Notes: generated by a model from the letters alone, not told the origin. DNA of 7,277 nucleotides from Peptostreptococcaceae bacterium (GCA_016650115.1 JAENWI010000064.1:1-7277), one strand, 5' to 3'. Shown: positions 1-7,154, counted from the stretch's first letter. Numbers and translations: made by a program.

Positions 1-1
1 G

Positions 2-1234
2 AATATAACGATACATCCGGTTCATATTAACCATAAGTTCAGACCTGTCGCAGCAGAAGAAGATCAGGCGTATGTGGAAAATTTTTGTAAGAAACATGGG
101 CTGGAATGTTCAACTTTTATTTATGACTGCAATTCAATCGCAAAGGAACAAGGAATCAGCGGAGAAGAAGCCGGAAGGAACGCCAGGTATGAAGCTTTCT
201 ATAAAACAGGAATACGAGTTATGGAAGAAAACGAGATTGGCCCAGAACAGGTTAAGATAGCAGTGGCCCAAAATTCAAATGATCAGGCAGAAACACTTCT
301 GATGAGAATATTACGCGGAACAGGACCAGATGGATTGGCAGGCATTGAATATAAAAGAGAAGGAACCGGCGGATTAGAAATAATCAGGCCGTTACTGGAT
401 GCAAAAAGAAAAGATATTGAGAATTACTGCAGGGAAAATAACTTGCAACCCAGGTTCGATCACACAAATGAGCAGCCTGTTTATACAAGAAATAAAATCA
501 GATTGCAGCTTATTCCTTTCATCGAGAAAAGTTTTAATCCGAATATTACAGAAACCTTAAACAGACTTTCCATTATTGCAAAAGAAGATAAGGATTTTAT
601 GGAATCTATTGTCAATGACTTGCTGAAAAATGATGTGGGGCTGGGAAAAATAAGGGAACAGCATCCCGCAATCCGTAAAAGAATCATTATAAAAAAGCTT
701 GAGGAAATAGGGTTAGAACAAGGAATAACACGGGCGCACGTGGAAGCAACTGATAAACTTATAATCAAAGGAGAAACAGGATCCGCTGTTCATTTACCAA
801 AAGGTTATAGGGTGCTGATAGATTATGGGGAAGTTCGTTTTATTAAAGAAGATTTGTATAAAAAAACAGATGGAGACTTAAACCGAGAAGAAGTGGGAAT
901 CAATCAAACCAAAATTGAAGCGAATCAAGCTAAATCAGACAAAAACAGGTTTAACGGGTTAATTCTCAGAACCAGACAGTCTGGGGACTACATTGTTTTA
1001 AAAGGAGTCGGGGGACGAAAGAAAATTCAGGATGCATTTGTCGATATGAAAATAAAAAAAGAGTTTAGAGATAAGATACCAATGCTCTGCAGGGACAATG
1101 AGGTGATGTGGATTTTAGGCGATGATATAACTGGTCTGGAAACTGGCATTAAAAAGGGCAGAACGAGTGAACATTACAAATTAGAGGAAGAGACTAGGAA
1201 AAGAATTTTTGTTGAATTTAATAAAGAAATATGA
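2..1234 (+). CDS. tilS: tRNA(Ile) lysidine synthetase, 5' end missing
   Basis: TilS uses ATP to attach lysine to C34 of the tRNA(Ile) CAU anticodon so that it reads AUA; it is cytoplasmic and normally essential. The frame is open from base 2, giving about 410 visible residues. The family is usually about 450-470 residues, so the N-terminal PP-loop motif (SGGxDS) lies before the window. Visible family marks include VHINHKFRP near the left edge, SGEEAGRNARYEAF (fragment residues about 53-66), NDQAET (93-98) followed by LLMRILRGTGPDGLAGI, RPLLDAKRKDIENYC, YTRNKIRLQLIP (about 161-172), and a C-terminal domain with LRTRQSGDYI, KKIQDAFVDMKI and RDKIPML. A polar linker (about 286-316, rich in K, N, Q and D) precedes that domain. 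The GTG at 74 is internal, because homology continues upstream of it. It ends in TGA at 1232-1234. The identification is firm; only the start is unseen. Confidence 0.95.
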   Translation, partial: NITIHPVHINHKFRPVAAEEDQAYVENFCKKHGLECSTFIYDCNSIAKEQGISGEEAGRNARYEAFYKTGIRVMEENEIGPEQVKIAVAQNSNDQAETLLMRILRGTGPDGLAGIEYKREGTGGLEIIRPLLDAKRKDIENYCRENNLQPRFDHTNEQPVYTRNKIRLQLIPFIEKSFNPNITETLNRLSIIAKEDKDFMESIVNDLLKNDVGLGKIREQHPAIRKRIIIKKLEEIGLEQGITRAHVEATDKLIIKGETGSAVHLPKGYRVLIDYGEVRFIKEDLYKKTDGDLNREEVGINQTKIEANQAKSDKNRFNGLILRTRQSGDYIVLKGVGGRKKIQDAFVDMKIKKEFRDKIPMLCRDNEVMWILGDDITGLETGIKKGRTSEHYKLEEETRKRIFVEFNKEI

Positions 1235-1240
1235 TAAAAT
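1212..1240 (+). promoter_or_regulatory. Predicted sigma-A-type promoter for ftsH
   Basis: A -35-like TTGAAT (1212-1217) and a -10-like TAAAAT (1235-1240) are separated by exactly 17 bases. A TG at 1232-1233 sits one base before the -10, making an extended -10 element. The -10 matches the consensus at five of six positions and the -35 at four. The element overlaps the last codons and stop of tilS. Initiation would fall near 1247, leaving an AT-rich leader of about 54 bases before the ftsH start. This is prediction from consensus only; an AT-rich region yields chance matches, but the spacing and the TG make this one better than most. Confidence 0.5.
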
Positions 1241-1284
1241 AATTAGGTTACAACAAAAATAGAATGAGCTAACATTGCATATAC

Positions 1285-1303
1285 AAGGGGGAAAAACAAA
1301 TTG
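1285..1303 (+). promoter_or_regulatory. Ribosome binding site deciding a TTG start for ftsH
   Basis: The purine run AAGGGGGAA (1285-1293) lies 7 bases before the TTG at 1301. No ATG or GTG in the same frame has a comparable site, and the residues following the TTG (KKFTKNMGIYLMIF) give the short basic stretch plus first membrane segment expected of an FtsH N-terminus. This supports TTG as the initiation codon. Confidence 0.75.
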
Positions 1304-3391
1304 AAGAAATTCACAAAAAATATGGGGATATATTTAATGATATTCATCATGGTTCTGGCCATGGCTTGGTTTTATCAGGGAACACCGAAAGAGACTGTGA
1401 CAGAAATCACTTTTTCACAATTCGTGGGAAAGCTGCAAAATGAGCAGGTGAAAAACCTGAATGTGACGGACAGAACGATTAATGCGACTTTAAAATCTGG
1501 TGAAAAAATTATCACCTATGCGCGTTCCGATAGTCAGGTTGGGATGCTTGATGAAACTTATATTTTCCCACAAATGAAGGAAGGCAAAGTAACTTACAGC
1601 AGTGACGAACCAAAAATAACACCTTGGTATATATCCATGCTGCCAACTATTATTATGATACTGGCACTTGTTTTTTTCTGGTTTATCATTATGAATCAGG
1701 GCGGTGCCGGTGGTGGTGGAAAAGTCATGCAATTTGGCAAGAGTAAGGCTAAATTACATAATAAAGAGGGATTGAAAAAAGTGAACTTTGATGATGTAGC
1801 GGGCCTTGATGAAGAAAAAGAAGAACTTCAGGAGGTCGTTGATTTCTTGAAGAATCCGCGAAAATATAAGGAACTGGGTGCTCGAATACCAAAGGGTATT
1901 CTTTTGGTGGGTGCCCCTGGAACCGGTAAGACATATATTTCTAAAGCGACGGCAGGAGAAGCAGGTGTGCCATTTTTCAGTATAAGCGGTTCTGAATTTG
2001 TGGAAATGTTTGTAGGAGTCGGTGCTTCCCGTGTAAGAGATTTATTTGAACAGGCAAAAAAAAGTGCGCCTTGTATCATATTTATTGATGAAATTGATGC
2101 TGTTGGCAGAAAAAGAGGGGCAGGATTTGGTGGAGGCCATGACGAAAGAGAGCAAACACTAAATCAACTGCTGGTTGAAATGGATGGGTTTGGAGAAAAT
2201 GCAGGAATTATTATTCTTGCTGCAACAAACAGACCGGATATACTTGACCCGGCATTATTGAGACCTGGCAGATTTGACAGACAAGTTGTAATTGGAATTC
2301 CTGATATTAAGGGAAGAGAAGCTATATTTAGAGTACATTCAAAGGATAAACCTCTTGACCCAGAAGTCCAGCCAAAACTACTGGCGAGAAGAACGCCAGG
2401 ATTTACGCCTGCAGATATAGAAAATCTTTTAAATGAAGCAGCATTGCTGGCGGCAAGACGTAATGGAAGAAAAATTAGGATGAATGAAATTGAAGAAGCT
2501 ATCACTAAAGTAATTGCAGGACCAGCGAAGAAAAGTAAGGTTATCAGTGAAGTTGAAAGAAAACTTACAGCTTATCATGAAGCTGGACATGCAGTAGTAG
2601 CTAGAATGATGCCAAATACAGATCCTGTTCACCAGATCACCATTATACCAAGAGGCAGAGCTGGAGGATTTACTATGATTCTTCCGACAGAAGAAAGGTA
2701 TTACGCTACAAAGACTTCCATGTCCGAACAAATTGTTCACCTTCTAGGTGGTCGTGTTGCAGAAAAATTAACCTTGAATGATATAAGTACCGGAGCTAGC
2801 AACGATATTGCACGTGCCACAGAAATTGCAAGAGCTATGGTCACAAAGTACGGTTTCAGCGATAAAATCGGCCCTGTAAATTACAGCTCTGAGGAAGAAG
2901 TGTTCCTGGGGAAAGATTTCTCAACTAAAAAGAATTTTTCGGAAGAAATGGCTTCGGAAATAGATGAAGAAATAAGAAATATGATTCAAGAGGCATATGT
3001 TCAGGCTGAAAAAATACTGATTGAAAAAGTCGATACACTTCATACTGTTGCAAAGGCACTTCTTGAAATAGAAACACTTGACGGAGAACAGTTTGAGTTG
3101 CTGTTTAATGGTCATATGACGGCTGATGAACTGGCGGAAGACGTTAGAATCAAAGAAGAGATTATTAGAAAATCTAATGAAAAAGAGGCAGCTGAAACAG
3201 AAGACCTTCTATCTAATGTCGACTATAGAGATTACGAAGATATAGAGGGTGAAGGAAATAAAGAATTAGAAGAAACCTCAGAGGATGAATTGGATGAAGA
3301 CTTAGAAGGTGAATCGGAAGAAGAGCCAGATGAGGAAGAAGCTGAAAACGATTTTAATAACGAATCAGATGTTGAAGAGGAAACGAAATGA
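1301..3391 (+). CDS. ftsH: ATP-dependent zinc metalloprotease FtsH
   Basis: FtsH is a membrane-anchored hexameric AAA+ protease that extracts and degrades misfolded membrane proteins and selected regulators. At 696 residues it is slightly longer than many relatives. In order: first membrane segment (about 8-26), a small extracytoplasmic domain (about 27-108), second membrane segment (about 109-132), a Gly-rich linker, then the AAA+ domain with Walker A GAPGTGKT (204-211), pore loop FVG (237-239), Walker B IIFIDEID (259-266) and second region of homology ATNRPDILDPALLRPGRFDR (308-327) with arginine fingers R321 and R324. The protease domain has HEAGH (426-430), with H426 and H430 as zinc ligands, E427 catalytic, and D502 in STGASND the likely third ligand. 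All key residues are present. Residues about 641-696 form a very acidic tail not needed for the core fold. It likely has its own promoter after tilS, and its stop overlaps the next start. The identity is certain. Confidence 0.99.
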   Translation: MKKFTKNMGIYLMIFIMVLAMAWFYQGTPKETVTEITFSQFVGKLQNEQVKNLNVTDRTINATLKSGEKIITYARSDSQVGMLDETYIFPQMKEGKVTYSSDEPKITPWYISMLPTIIMILALVFFWFIIMNQGGAGGGGKVMQFGKSKAKLHNKEGLKKVNFDDVAGLDEEKEELQEVVDFLKNPRKYKELGARIPKGILLVGAPGTGKTYISKATAGEAGVPFFSISGSEFVEMFVGVGASRVRDLFEQAKKSAPCIIFIDEIDAVGRKRGAGFGGGHDEREQTLNQLLVEMDGFGENAGIIILAATNRPDILDPALLRPGRFDRQVVIGIPDIKGREAIFRVHSKDKPLDPEVQPKLLARRTPGFTPADIENLLNEAALLAARRNGRKIRMNEIEEAITKVIAGPAKKSKVISEVERKLTAYHEAGHAVVARMMPNTDPVHQITIIPRGRAGGFTMILPTEERYYATKTSMSEQIVHLLGGRVAEKLTLNDISTGASNDIARATEIARAMVTKYGFSDKIGPVNYSSEEEVFLGKDFSTKKNFSEEMASEIDEEIRNMIQEAYVQAEKILIEKVDTLHTVAKALLEIETLDGEQFELLFNGHMTADELAEDVRIKEEIIRKSNEKEAAETEDLLSNVDYRDYEDIEGEGNKELEETSEDELDEDLEGESEEEPDEEEAENDFNNESDVEEETK

Positions 3392-4965
3392 AAATCACTG
3401 TAGAGGAATGTTTGAAACTTGAAATCTTAAAAACTGCTAAAGTTGTTGCTGGCAATAAAGCTTTGAGCAACAAGGTAAAAGGCATATCTGTCATTGATGC
3501 TTCTGATTTAAGAGATGTCAGCACGTTTCTCGCAAAAAAAGGTGAAATCGCCCTTAGTGGTTTTTTTGGAAGCAAGAACGATGTCAACAGACAGGTTGAA
3601 CTTGTAAAAACCCTTTCAAAGGCAGGGAATTCAGCTCTTATTCTTTTCTATGTTGGAGAGATGACAACCCCTCTTAGCAGAGAGGTAGTAGACGCCGCAG
3701 ATCAGGTTGGGCTGCCATTAATTATACTTCCGGAAAACAAAAGCATATCTTATTCTGATATTATCCATGAATTAATGGGGAAAATACTATATGGCGATAA
3801 TTTTACAAACAGATTAATCACCAATACAATATTTCATTTGCTTAACTTTGAAAAGCACAGCAATTTTCAGGCCGCAGCGAGAGAAGCAGCAATTAACAAC
3901 GATTTCCAGCTGATTATTCTCAGCAGTGACTTCAACCCGATTCTTTCAGTCGAAACAAGGCATAAGGCAACAATTGCCGATGCTATAAGACTTGGCAGAG
4001 AAAGAGATGTTGAAAAATCAGCGGTTTATACAATGATTGATGTAAATGGTGTATTGACATACTGGGGACCTGTGATGATAAACGGAGAAAAACATTTCAT
4101 GTTTATCGTCGACAATGAAGACTCCTATTCGGCTGGAGAAATTACAAAACTGGCGGAAATCATTGAACTAGCAATGGGTATGTGGAAATATACACCTGAG
4201 AGGGATGCAAAATCCGAGTTTATTAAAGCTCTTCGTAGAGGGAATAAAAGCCTCGCGTATACTCTAAAAGAAGAAGCTGGAATTAACGGAAATGAAATTC
4301 TGAGTATTTTTTATGCTAAAGGTATAGAAAAAACCAAAGGGTTTAAATATATTCCTGATTTCGAAAAAAATACAGAGCTTCATGTAATGAAAATCACTGA
4401 GGGTGAAGACACTTATGGAATGATTTTCAACAAGCAAGGTATACTGGATGAAAACCAATCTGCAGACAGAAGCTTATGCGTAGAACTTTATAACAGATTA
4501 AAAGAAGAAAAAACAGTCAGAATTTTTCACGTAACAGGGATAGACGGCATCGAAGGCGCAGCTGACGCCTATAGATTAATCAGTGAAGCATGGACTTTTG
4601 TGCAGAAGGTTTTCCCATATAAGAGAGTATTTACGAAATATGAGCTGACATTGGTGAGCAATTGCATAAGCATCCAATTGCAGGGCGGGTTTGTTAAAAA
4701 AAATTACATTGATCTTTTGGAACCTTTTAAGGAGCCCAAGGAGAGCAAGGGAAAGCAGCTGCTGGAAACGCTGGAGACTTTTGTACTGGATGCAGGGATG
4801 AATAGCGCGAAAACCTCAGAAATAATGGGAATCCACACGAATACGGTTCAATATAGATTAAAGAAGATTAATGAAGTTCTGGATGTTGAGATTACTGGGA
4901 ATCGTGTAATACCTGGTCTTACAATAGCTTTGGCATTGAAAAGGCTGGAAACATTCGTACATTAA
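3388..4965 (+). CDS. PucR/CdaR-family transcriptional regulator
   Basis: This 525-residue protein is a likely cytoplasmic DNA-binding regulator. The N-terminal part (about 1-130) resembles the PucR purine-catabolism-regulator domain (KITVEECLKLEILKTAKVVAG, then ALSGFF, then PLIILPENKSISYSDIIHELM). The middle (about 270-420) resembles the degenerate GGDEF-like domain of CdaR proteins (RIFHVTGIDGIEGAADAYRLISEAW). The C-terminus (about 457-520) is the PucR-type helix-turn-helix: LLETLETFVLDAGMNSAKTS, then IHTNTVQYRLKKINEVL, then LTIALALKRLE. ATG at 3388 overlaps the ftsH TGA (ATGA), with AGAGGA (3376-3381) as binding site, so translation is probably coupled to ftsH. Family members usually control neighbouring catabolic genes, and the closest candidate is the decarboxylase operon downstream; that target and the effector are inference. 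Neither a specific family member nor its ligand can be named. Confidence 0.93.
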   Translation: MKITVEECLKLEILKTAKVVAGNKALSNKVKGISVIDASDLRDVSTFLAKKGEIALSGFFGSKNDVNRQVELVKTLSKAGNSALILFYVGEMTTPLSREVVDAADQVGLPLIILPENKSISYSDIIHELMGKILYGDNFTNRLITNTIFHLLNFEKHSNFQAAAREAAINNDFQLIILSSDFNPILSVETRHKATIADAIRLGRERDVEKSAVYTMIDVNGVLTYWGPVMINGEKHFMFIVDNEDSYSAGEITKLAEIIELAMGMWKYTPERDAKSEFIKALRRGNKSLAYTLKEEAGINGNEILSIFYAKGIEKTKGFKYIPDFEKNTELHVMKITEGEDTYGMIFNKQGILDENQSADRSLCVELYNRLKEEKTVRIFHVTGIDGIEGAADAYRLISEAWTFVQKVFPYKRVFTKYELTLVSNCISIQLQGGFVKKNYIDLLEPFKEPKESKGKQLLETLETFVLDAGMNSAKTSEIMGIHTNTVQYRLKKINEVLDVEITGNRVIPGLTIALALKRLETFVH

Positions 4966-5110
4966 CAATGGGCTGAGATGAATAATGTATACAATGAGAT
5001 ATGTTATTGCATATAACCAGTATTTAAGATATAGTAATTTTGTATTGATATGTGTATTTAAGGACATAGGATCAAAATACAACTTAATAACACTTAAGGA
5101 GGAAATATAT
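4966..5110 (+). promoter_or_regulatory. Intergenic control region before the decarboxylase operon
   Basis: This 145-base AT-rich gap is the largest in the window. Two promoter candidates are visible: TTGCAT (5007-5012), 17 bases, TATAGT (5030-5035); and TTGATA (5045-5050), 16 bases, TAGGAT (5067-5072). The first has the better -10 and the second the better -35. GTATTTAAG occurs at 5020-5028 and again at 5054-5062. GTTAT (5003-5007) and ATAAC (5013-5017) form an inverted repeat over the first -35, nested with ATATG/CATAT. No hairpin followed by a T-run is seen, so read-through from the regulator gene is possible. Promoters and operators here are predictions; only the sequence matches are observed. 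Confidence 0.4.
5020..5062 (+). repeat. Direct repeat GTATTTAAG, two copies 34 bases apart
   Basis: GTATTTAAG is present at 5020-5028 and 5054-5062, and each copy is followed shortly by ATAG (atATAG and gacATAG). The spacing is close to three helical turns, which would suit a regulator bound on one face of the DNA. The repeat overlaps or abuts both promoter candidates. The match could also be chance in AT-rich DNA. Confidence 0.35.
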
Positions 5111-5113
5111 ATG
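5096..5113 (+). promoter_or_regulatory. Ribosome binding site deciding the mmdA start
   Basis: AAGGAGG (5096-5102) lies 8 bases before ATG 5111, a near-perfect Shine-Dalgarno match. The same frame is open back to an ATG at 4985, but that codon lacks a good site and the added residues do not resemble the family. The start at 5111 gives MNKLEKLRKLKAAI, typical of the family's N-terminus. Confidence 0.9.
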
Positions 5114-6652
5114 AACAAGCTAGAAAAACTTCGCAAGCTAAAGGCTGCGATAGCACTTGGCGGCGGGCAGAAAAGAATAGATGCTCAGCATGCAGGTGGA
5201 AAACTGACAGCTAGAGAAAGGCTGAATATTTTATTTGATGAAGGAAGCTTTATTGAGTTGGATGTATTTGTGTCACACAGGTCTGTTAACTTTGACATGT
5301 CAACCAAGGATGCACCAGGGGATGGTGTTGTAACTGGCTATGGTATGGTTGACGGAAGACTGGTATTTGCCTATGCCCAAGATTTTACTGTATTAGGCGG
5401 ATCTTTGGGAGAATATCATGCTGAGAAAATAGTAAAAGCACAAAAGATGGCACTTAAAATGGGAGCACCAATCGTTGGCTTGAATGACTCTGGCGGAGCC
5501 AGAATTCAGGAAGGTGTCAATGCACTTTCAGGTTATGGGAAAATTTTCTATAACAACACGATTTCTTCAGGAGTTATTCCTCAGATTTCAGTCATTATGG
5601 GACCTTGTGCAGGTGGAGCAGTTTATTCACCGGCAATTACAGACTTTGTATTTATGGTTGATAAAACCAGCCAGATGTTTATCACAGGTCCACAGGTAAT
5701 AAAAGCAGTAACCGGTGAAGATGTTTCAGCTGAAACTCTTGGAGGCGCAATGACTCATAATGCCACCAGCGGTGTTGCACATTTCATTGGCAAAGATGAT
5801 ACAGATACTTTAATAAAGGTTAGAGATTTACTTAGTTATCTGCCTTCAAATAATTTGGAAACCGCACCGATTTATGTTACAAATGATGATCCAAACAGAA
5901 TGATTCCAGAATTTGAAGATATCATTCCAGAAAATCCAAATAAGGCATATGATATGTATAAAGTGATTAAAGGCCTGGCAGATGATGGCGTTCTTTATGA
6001 CGTAATGCCTCATTACGCAAAGAACATGATCACATGCTACATCAGATTAGATGGTCAGACAGTAGGCGTTATTGCAAATCAACCTAAGTTTTTTGCGGGA
6101 TGTCTTGATATAAATGCTTCCGATAAGGCAGCAAGATTTATTAGAAGGTGTGATGCTTTCAATACACCGGTACTTACGATTGAGGATGTGCCTGGATTCC
6201 TTCCAGGAACAGCCCAGGAATTTGGCGGAATCATCAGACATGGCGCAAAAATGCTTTACGCTTATTGTGAAGCAACAGTGCCAAAAATTACATTAATCTT
6301 AAGAAAAGCATATGGCGGAGCTTACATTGGAATGTGCAATAAAGAATTGGGCGCAGATTTAGTGCTTGCATGGCCTAGTGCAGAAATTGCAGTAATGGGA
6401 GCATCCGGTGCAGCAAATATTGTATTCAAAAACGATATTAGCAAAGCAAAGGATCCTGTTGCAAAGAGAGATGAAAAAATTGCCGAATATGAAGAAAAAT
6501 TCAATAATCCATACAGGGCAGCCGAAATGGGTTATGTAGAAGATATCATTGAACCTGCTACTACAAGACAGAGAATCATTAGTGGCTTTGATATGCTGAG
6601 TTCAAAGAGAGAATCTTTGCCGGCAAAGAAACATGGGAATATTCCGCTATAG
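5111..6652 (+). CDS. mmdA: Methylmalonyl-CoA decarboxylase-type carboxyltransferase, alpha subunit
   Basis: A 513-residue soluble carboxyltransferase of the crotonase fold. In the MmdA family it moves the carboxyl group of (S)-methylmalonyl-CoA to biotin on a carrier subunit, the first step of a membrane Na+ pump. N-terminal half: GKLTARERLNILFDEGSF (30-47), SGGARIQEGV (127-136), GPCAGGAVYSPAITDF (164-179), ITGPQVIK (191-198). C-terminal half: EDVPGFLPGTAQEFGGIIRH (358-377), KAYGGAYIGM (399-408), ending PAKKHGNIPL. The two Gly-rich loops near 127-131 and 166-169, and 402-404 in the second half, are expected to form the CoA/biotin oxyanion pockets. Length fits MmdA (about 510) and not the larger glutaconyl-CoA decarboxylase alpha subunit (about 590). 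The OadG-like and biotin-carrier genes immediately after it favour a decarboxylase pump over propionyl-CoA carboxylase. The family is certain and the exact acyl-CoA substrate is likely but unproven. Confidence 0.9.
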   Translation: MNKLEKLRKLKAAIALGGGQKRIDAQHAGGKLTARERLNILFDEGSFIELDVFVSHRSVNFDMSTKDAPGDGVVTGYGMVDGRLVFAYAQDFTVLGGSLGEYHAEKIVKAQKMALKMGAPIVGLNDSGGARIQEGVNALSGYGKIFYNNTISSGVIPQISVIMGPCAGGAVYSPAITDFVFMVDKTSQMFITGPQVIKAVTGEDVSAETLGGAMTHNATSGVAHFIGKDDTDTLIKVRDLLSYLPSNNLETAPIYVTNDDPNRMIPEFEDIIPENPNKAYDMYKVIKGLADDGVLYDVMPHYAKNMITCYIRLDGQTVGVIANQPKFFAGCLDINASDKAARFIRRCDAFNTPVLTIEDVPGFLPGTAQEFGGIIRHGAKMLYAYCEATVPKITLILRKAYGGAYIGMCNKELGADLVLAWPSAEIAVMGASGAANIVFKNDISKAKDPVAKRDEKIAEYEEKFNNPYRAAEMGYVEDIIEPATTRQRIISGFDMLSSKRESLPAKKHGNIPL

Positions 6653-6667
6653 GAGGTGGGTTAAATG
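6651..6667 (+). promoter_or_regulatory. Ribosome binding site overlapping the mmdA stop codon
   Basis: AGGAGGT (6651-6657) begins within the TAG stop of mmdA (6650-6652) and lies 7 bases before ATG 6665. This strong site and tight spacing imply one transcript and probably coupled translation of the two subunits. Confidence 0.85.
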
Positions 6668-7114
6668 AACGATTTAAGTATAATGCAAAAATTTGCTGAT
6701 CCTGCACTGTTTGACACGCTTAGTTTCAGTGAAAAATCGATTGGGGCACTTATAACAACATTAATGGGTATGGGTATTACATTTTCAGTTCTTATATTAT
6801 TATGGGGGCTTATTGTTTTGATGGCGAAACTTACCGCTGAAAAGCCAAAACCGCCAAAAGTCAATCAGGAAGAAGGCCCTGCTAAAACAGCAACTGCAAC
6901 AAATGCAGCAGCTGCAACAATAACAAATGCTTCAAGTACTCTAGGGATTTCACCTGAGTTGATTGCCGTGATATCGGCAGCTATTGAATCATTTGAAGGC
7001 AAAACTGCAAATGCGGGTAACTTGATTATCCGGAAAATAAGCAGAGCCACAGGCCAGGCAACATCATGGGGAAACGCAGGGAATTCTGAAGCTATTGCCA
7101 GCAGAAAATTTTAA
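6665..7114 (+). CDS. mmdD: OadG-family sodium pump decarboxylase small subunit
   Basis: A 149-residue single-span membrane protein. In OadG/MmdD proteins this subunit anchors and stabilises the decarboxylase complex, linking the soluble carboxyltransferase to the membrane beta subunit. A short N-terminal part (1-25) precedes one hydrophobic segment (about 27-54, with GALITTLMGMGITFSVLILL). A Lys/Pro then Ala/Thr-rich linker follows (about 58-90). A conserved-looking cytoplasmic C-terminus begins ISPELIAVISAAI and ends with SWGNAGNSEAIASRKF, which resembles the W..AGR.E...SR.F ending seen in many clostridial relatives. The gene follows mmdA by 12 bases with a strong binding site. Sequence in this family is poorly conserved, so the assignment rests on size, topology, the C-terminal pattern and operon position. 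The symbol mmdD depends on the complex being methylmalonyl-CoA specific. Confidence 0.88.
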   Translation: MNDLSIMQKFADPALFDTLSFSEKSIGALITTLMGMGITFSVLILLWGLIVLMAKLTAEKPKPPKVNQEEGPAKTATATNAAAATITNASSTLGISPELIAVISAAIESFEGKTANAGNLIIRKISRATGQATSWGNAGNSEAIASRKF

Positions 7115-7120
7115 CGATTA

Positions 7121-7140
7121 ATAATCTAAAATAATCTAAT
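7121..7140 (+). repeat. Tandem 10-base repeat in the mmdD-mmdC gap
   Basis: ATAATCTAAA (7121-7130) is followed directly by ATAATCTAAT (7131-7140), nine of ten bases identical, just before the binding site of the biotin-carrier gene. It makes an unstructured AT-rich leader; it looks like a small local duplication, and no function can be read from it. Confidence 0.6.
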
Positions 7141-7154
7141 AAAGGAGATAAATG

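Noticed and set aside
72..260. A 62-codon reading frame overlapping the start of the visible tilS
   Set aside because: It lies in another frame of tilS, whose conserved protein sequence covers the same bases.
281..295. Unusual VAQNSNDQAET in TilS in place of the AHH form
   Set aside because: This position varies among TilS proteins (E. coli also has Gln at the first His), and the NDQAET core is intact, so it is not notable.
481..768. A 95-codon - strand frame opposite tilS
   Set aside because: Hydrophobic, Ser-rich translation typical of the reverse of AT-rich coding sequence; no family resemblance.
2164..2505. A 113-codon frame on the - strand inside ftsH
   Set aside because: It is opposite the most conserved part of the AAA+ domain and has no recognisable product; a shadow of ftsH codons.
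4966..5000. Intrinsic terminator after the regulator gene
   Set aside because: No GC-rich hairpin with a following T-run could be found in the gap.
4985..5110. N-terminal extension of the carboxyltransferase from an ATG at 4985
   Set aside because: No good ribosome binding site precedes it, the 42 extra residues are unlike the family, and the strong AAGGAGG site fits ATG 5111.
5111..6652. Glutaconyl-CoA decarboxylase alpha subunit or propionyl-CoA carboxylase beta subunit
   Set aside because: At 513 residues it is shorter than the glutaconyl enzyme (about 590), and the following OadG-like and carrier genes with no biotin carboxylase gene in view favour the MmdA type. Not fully excluded.
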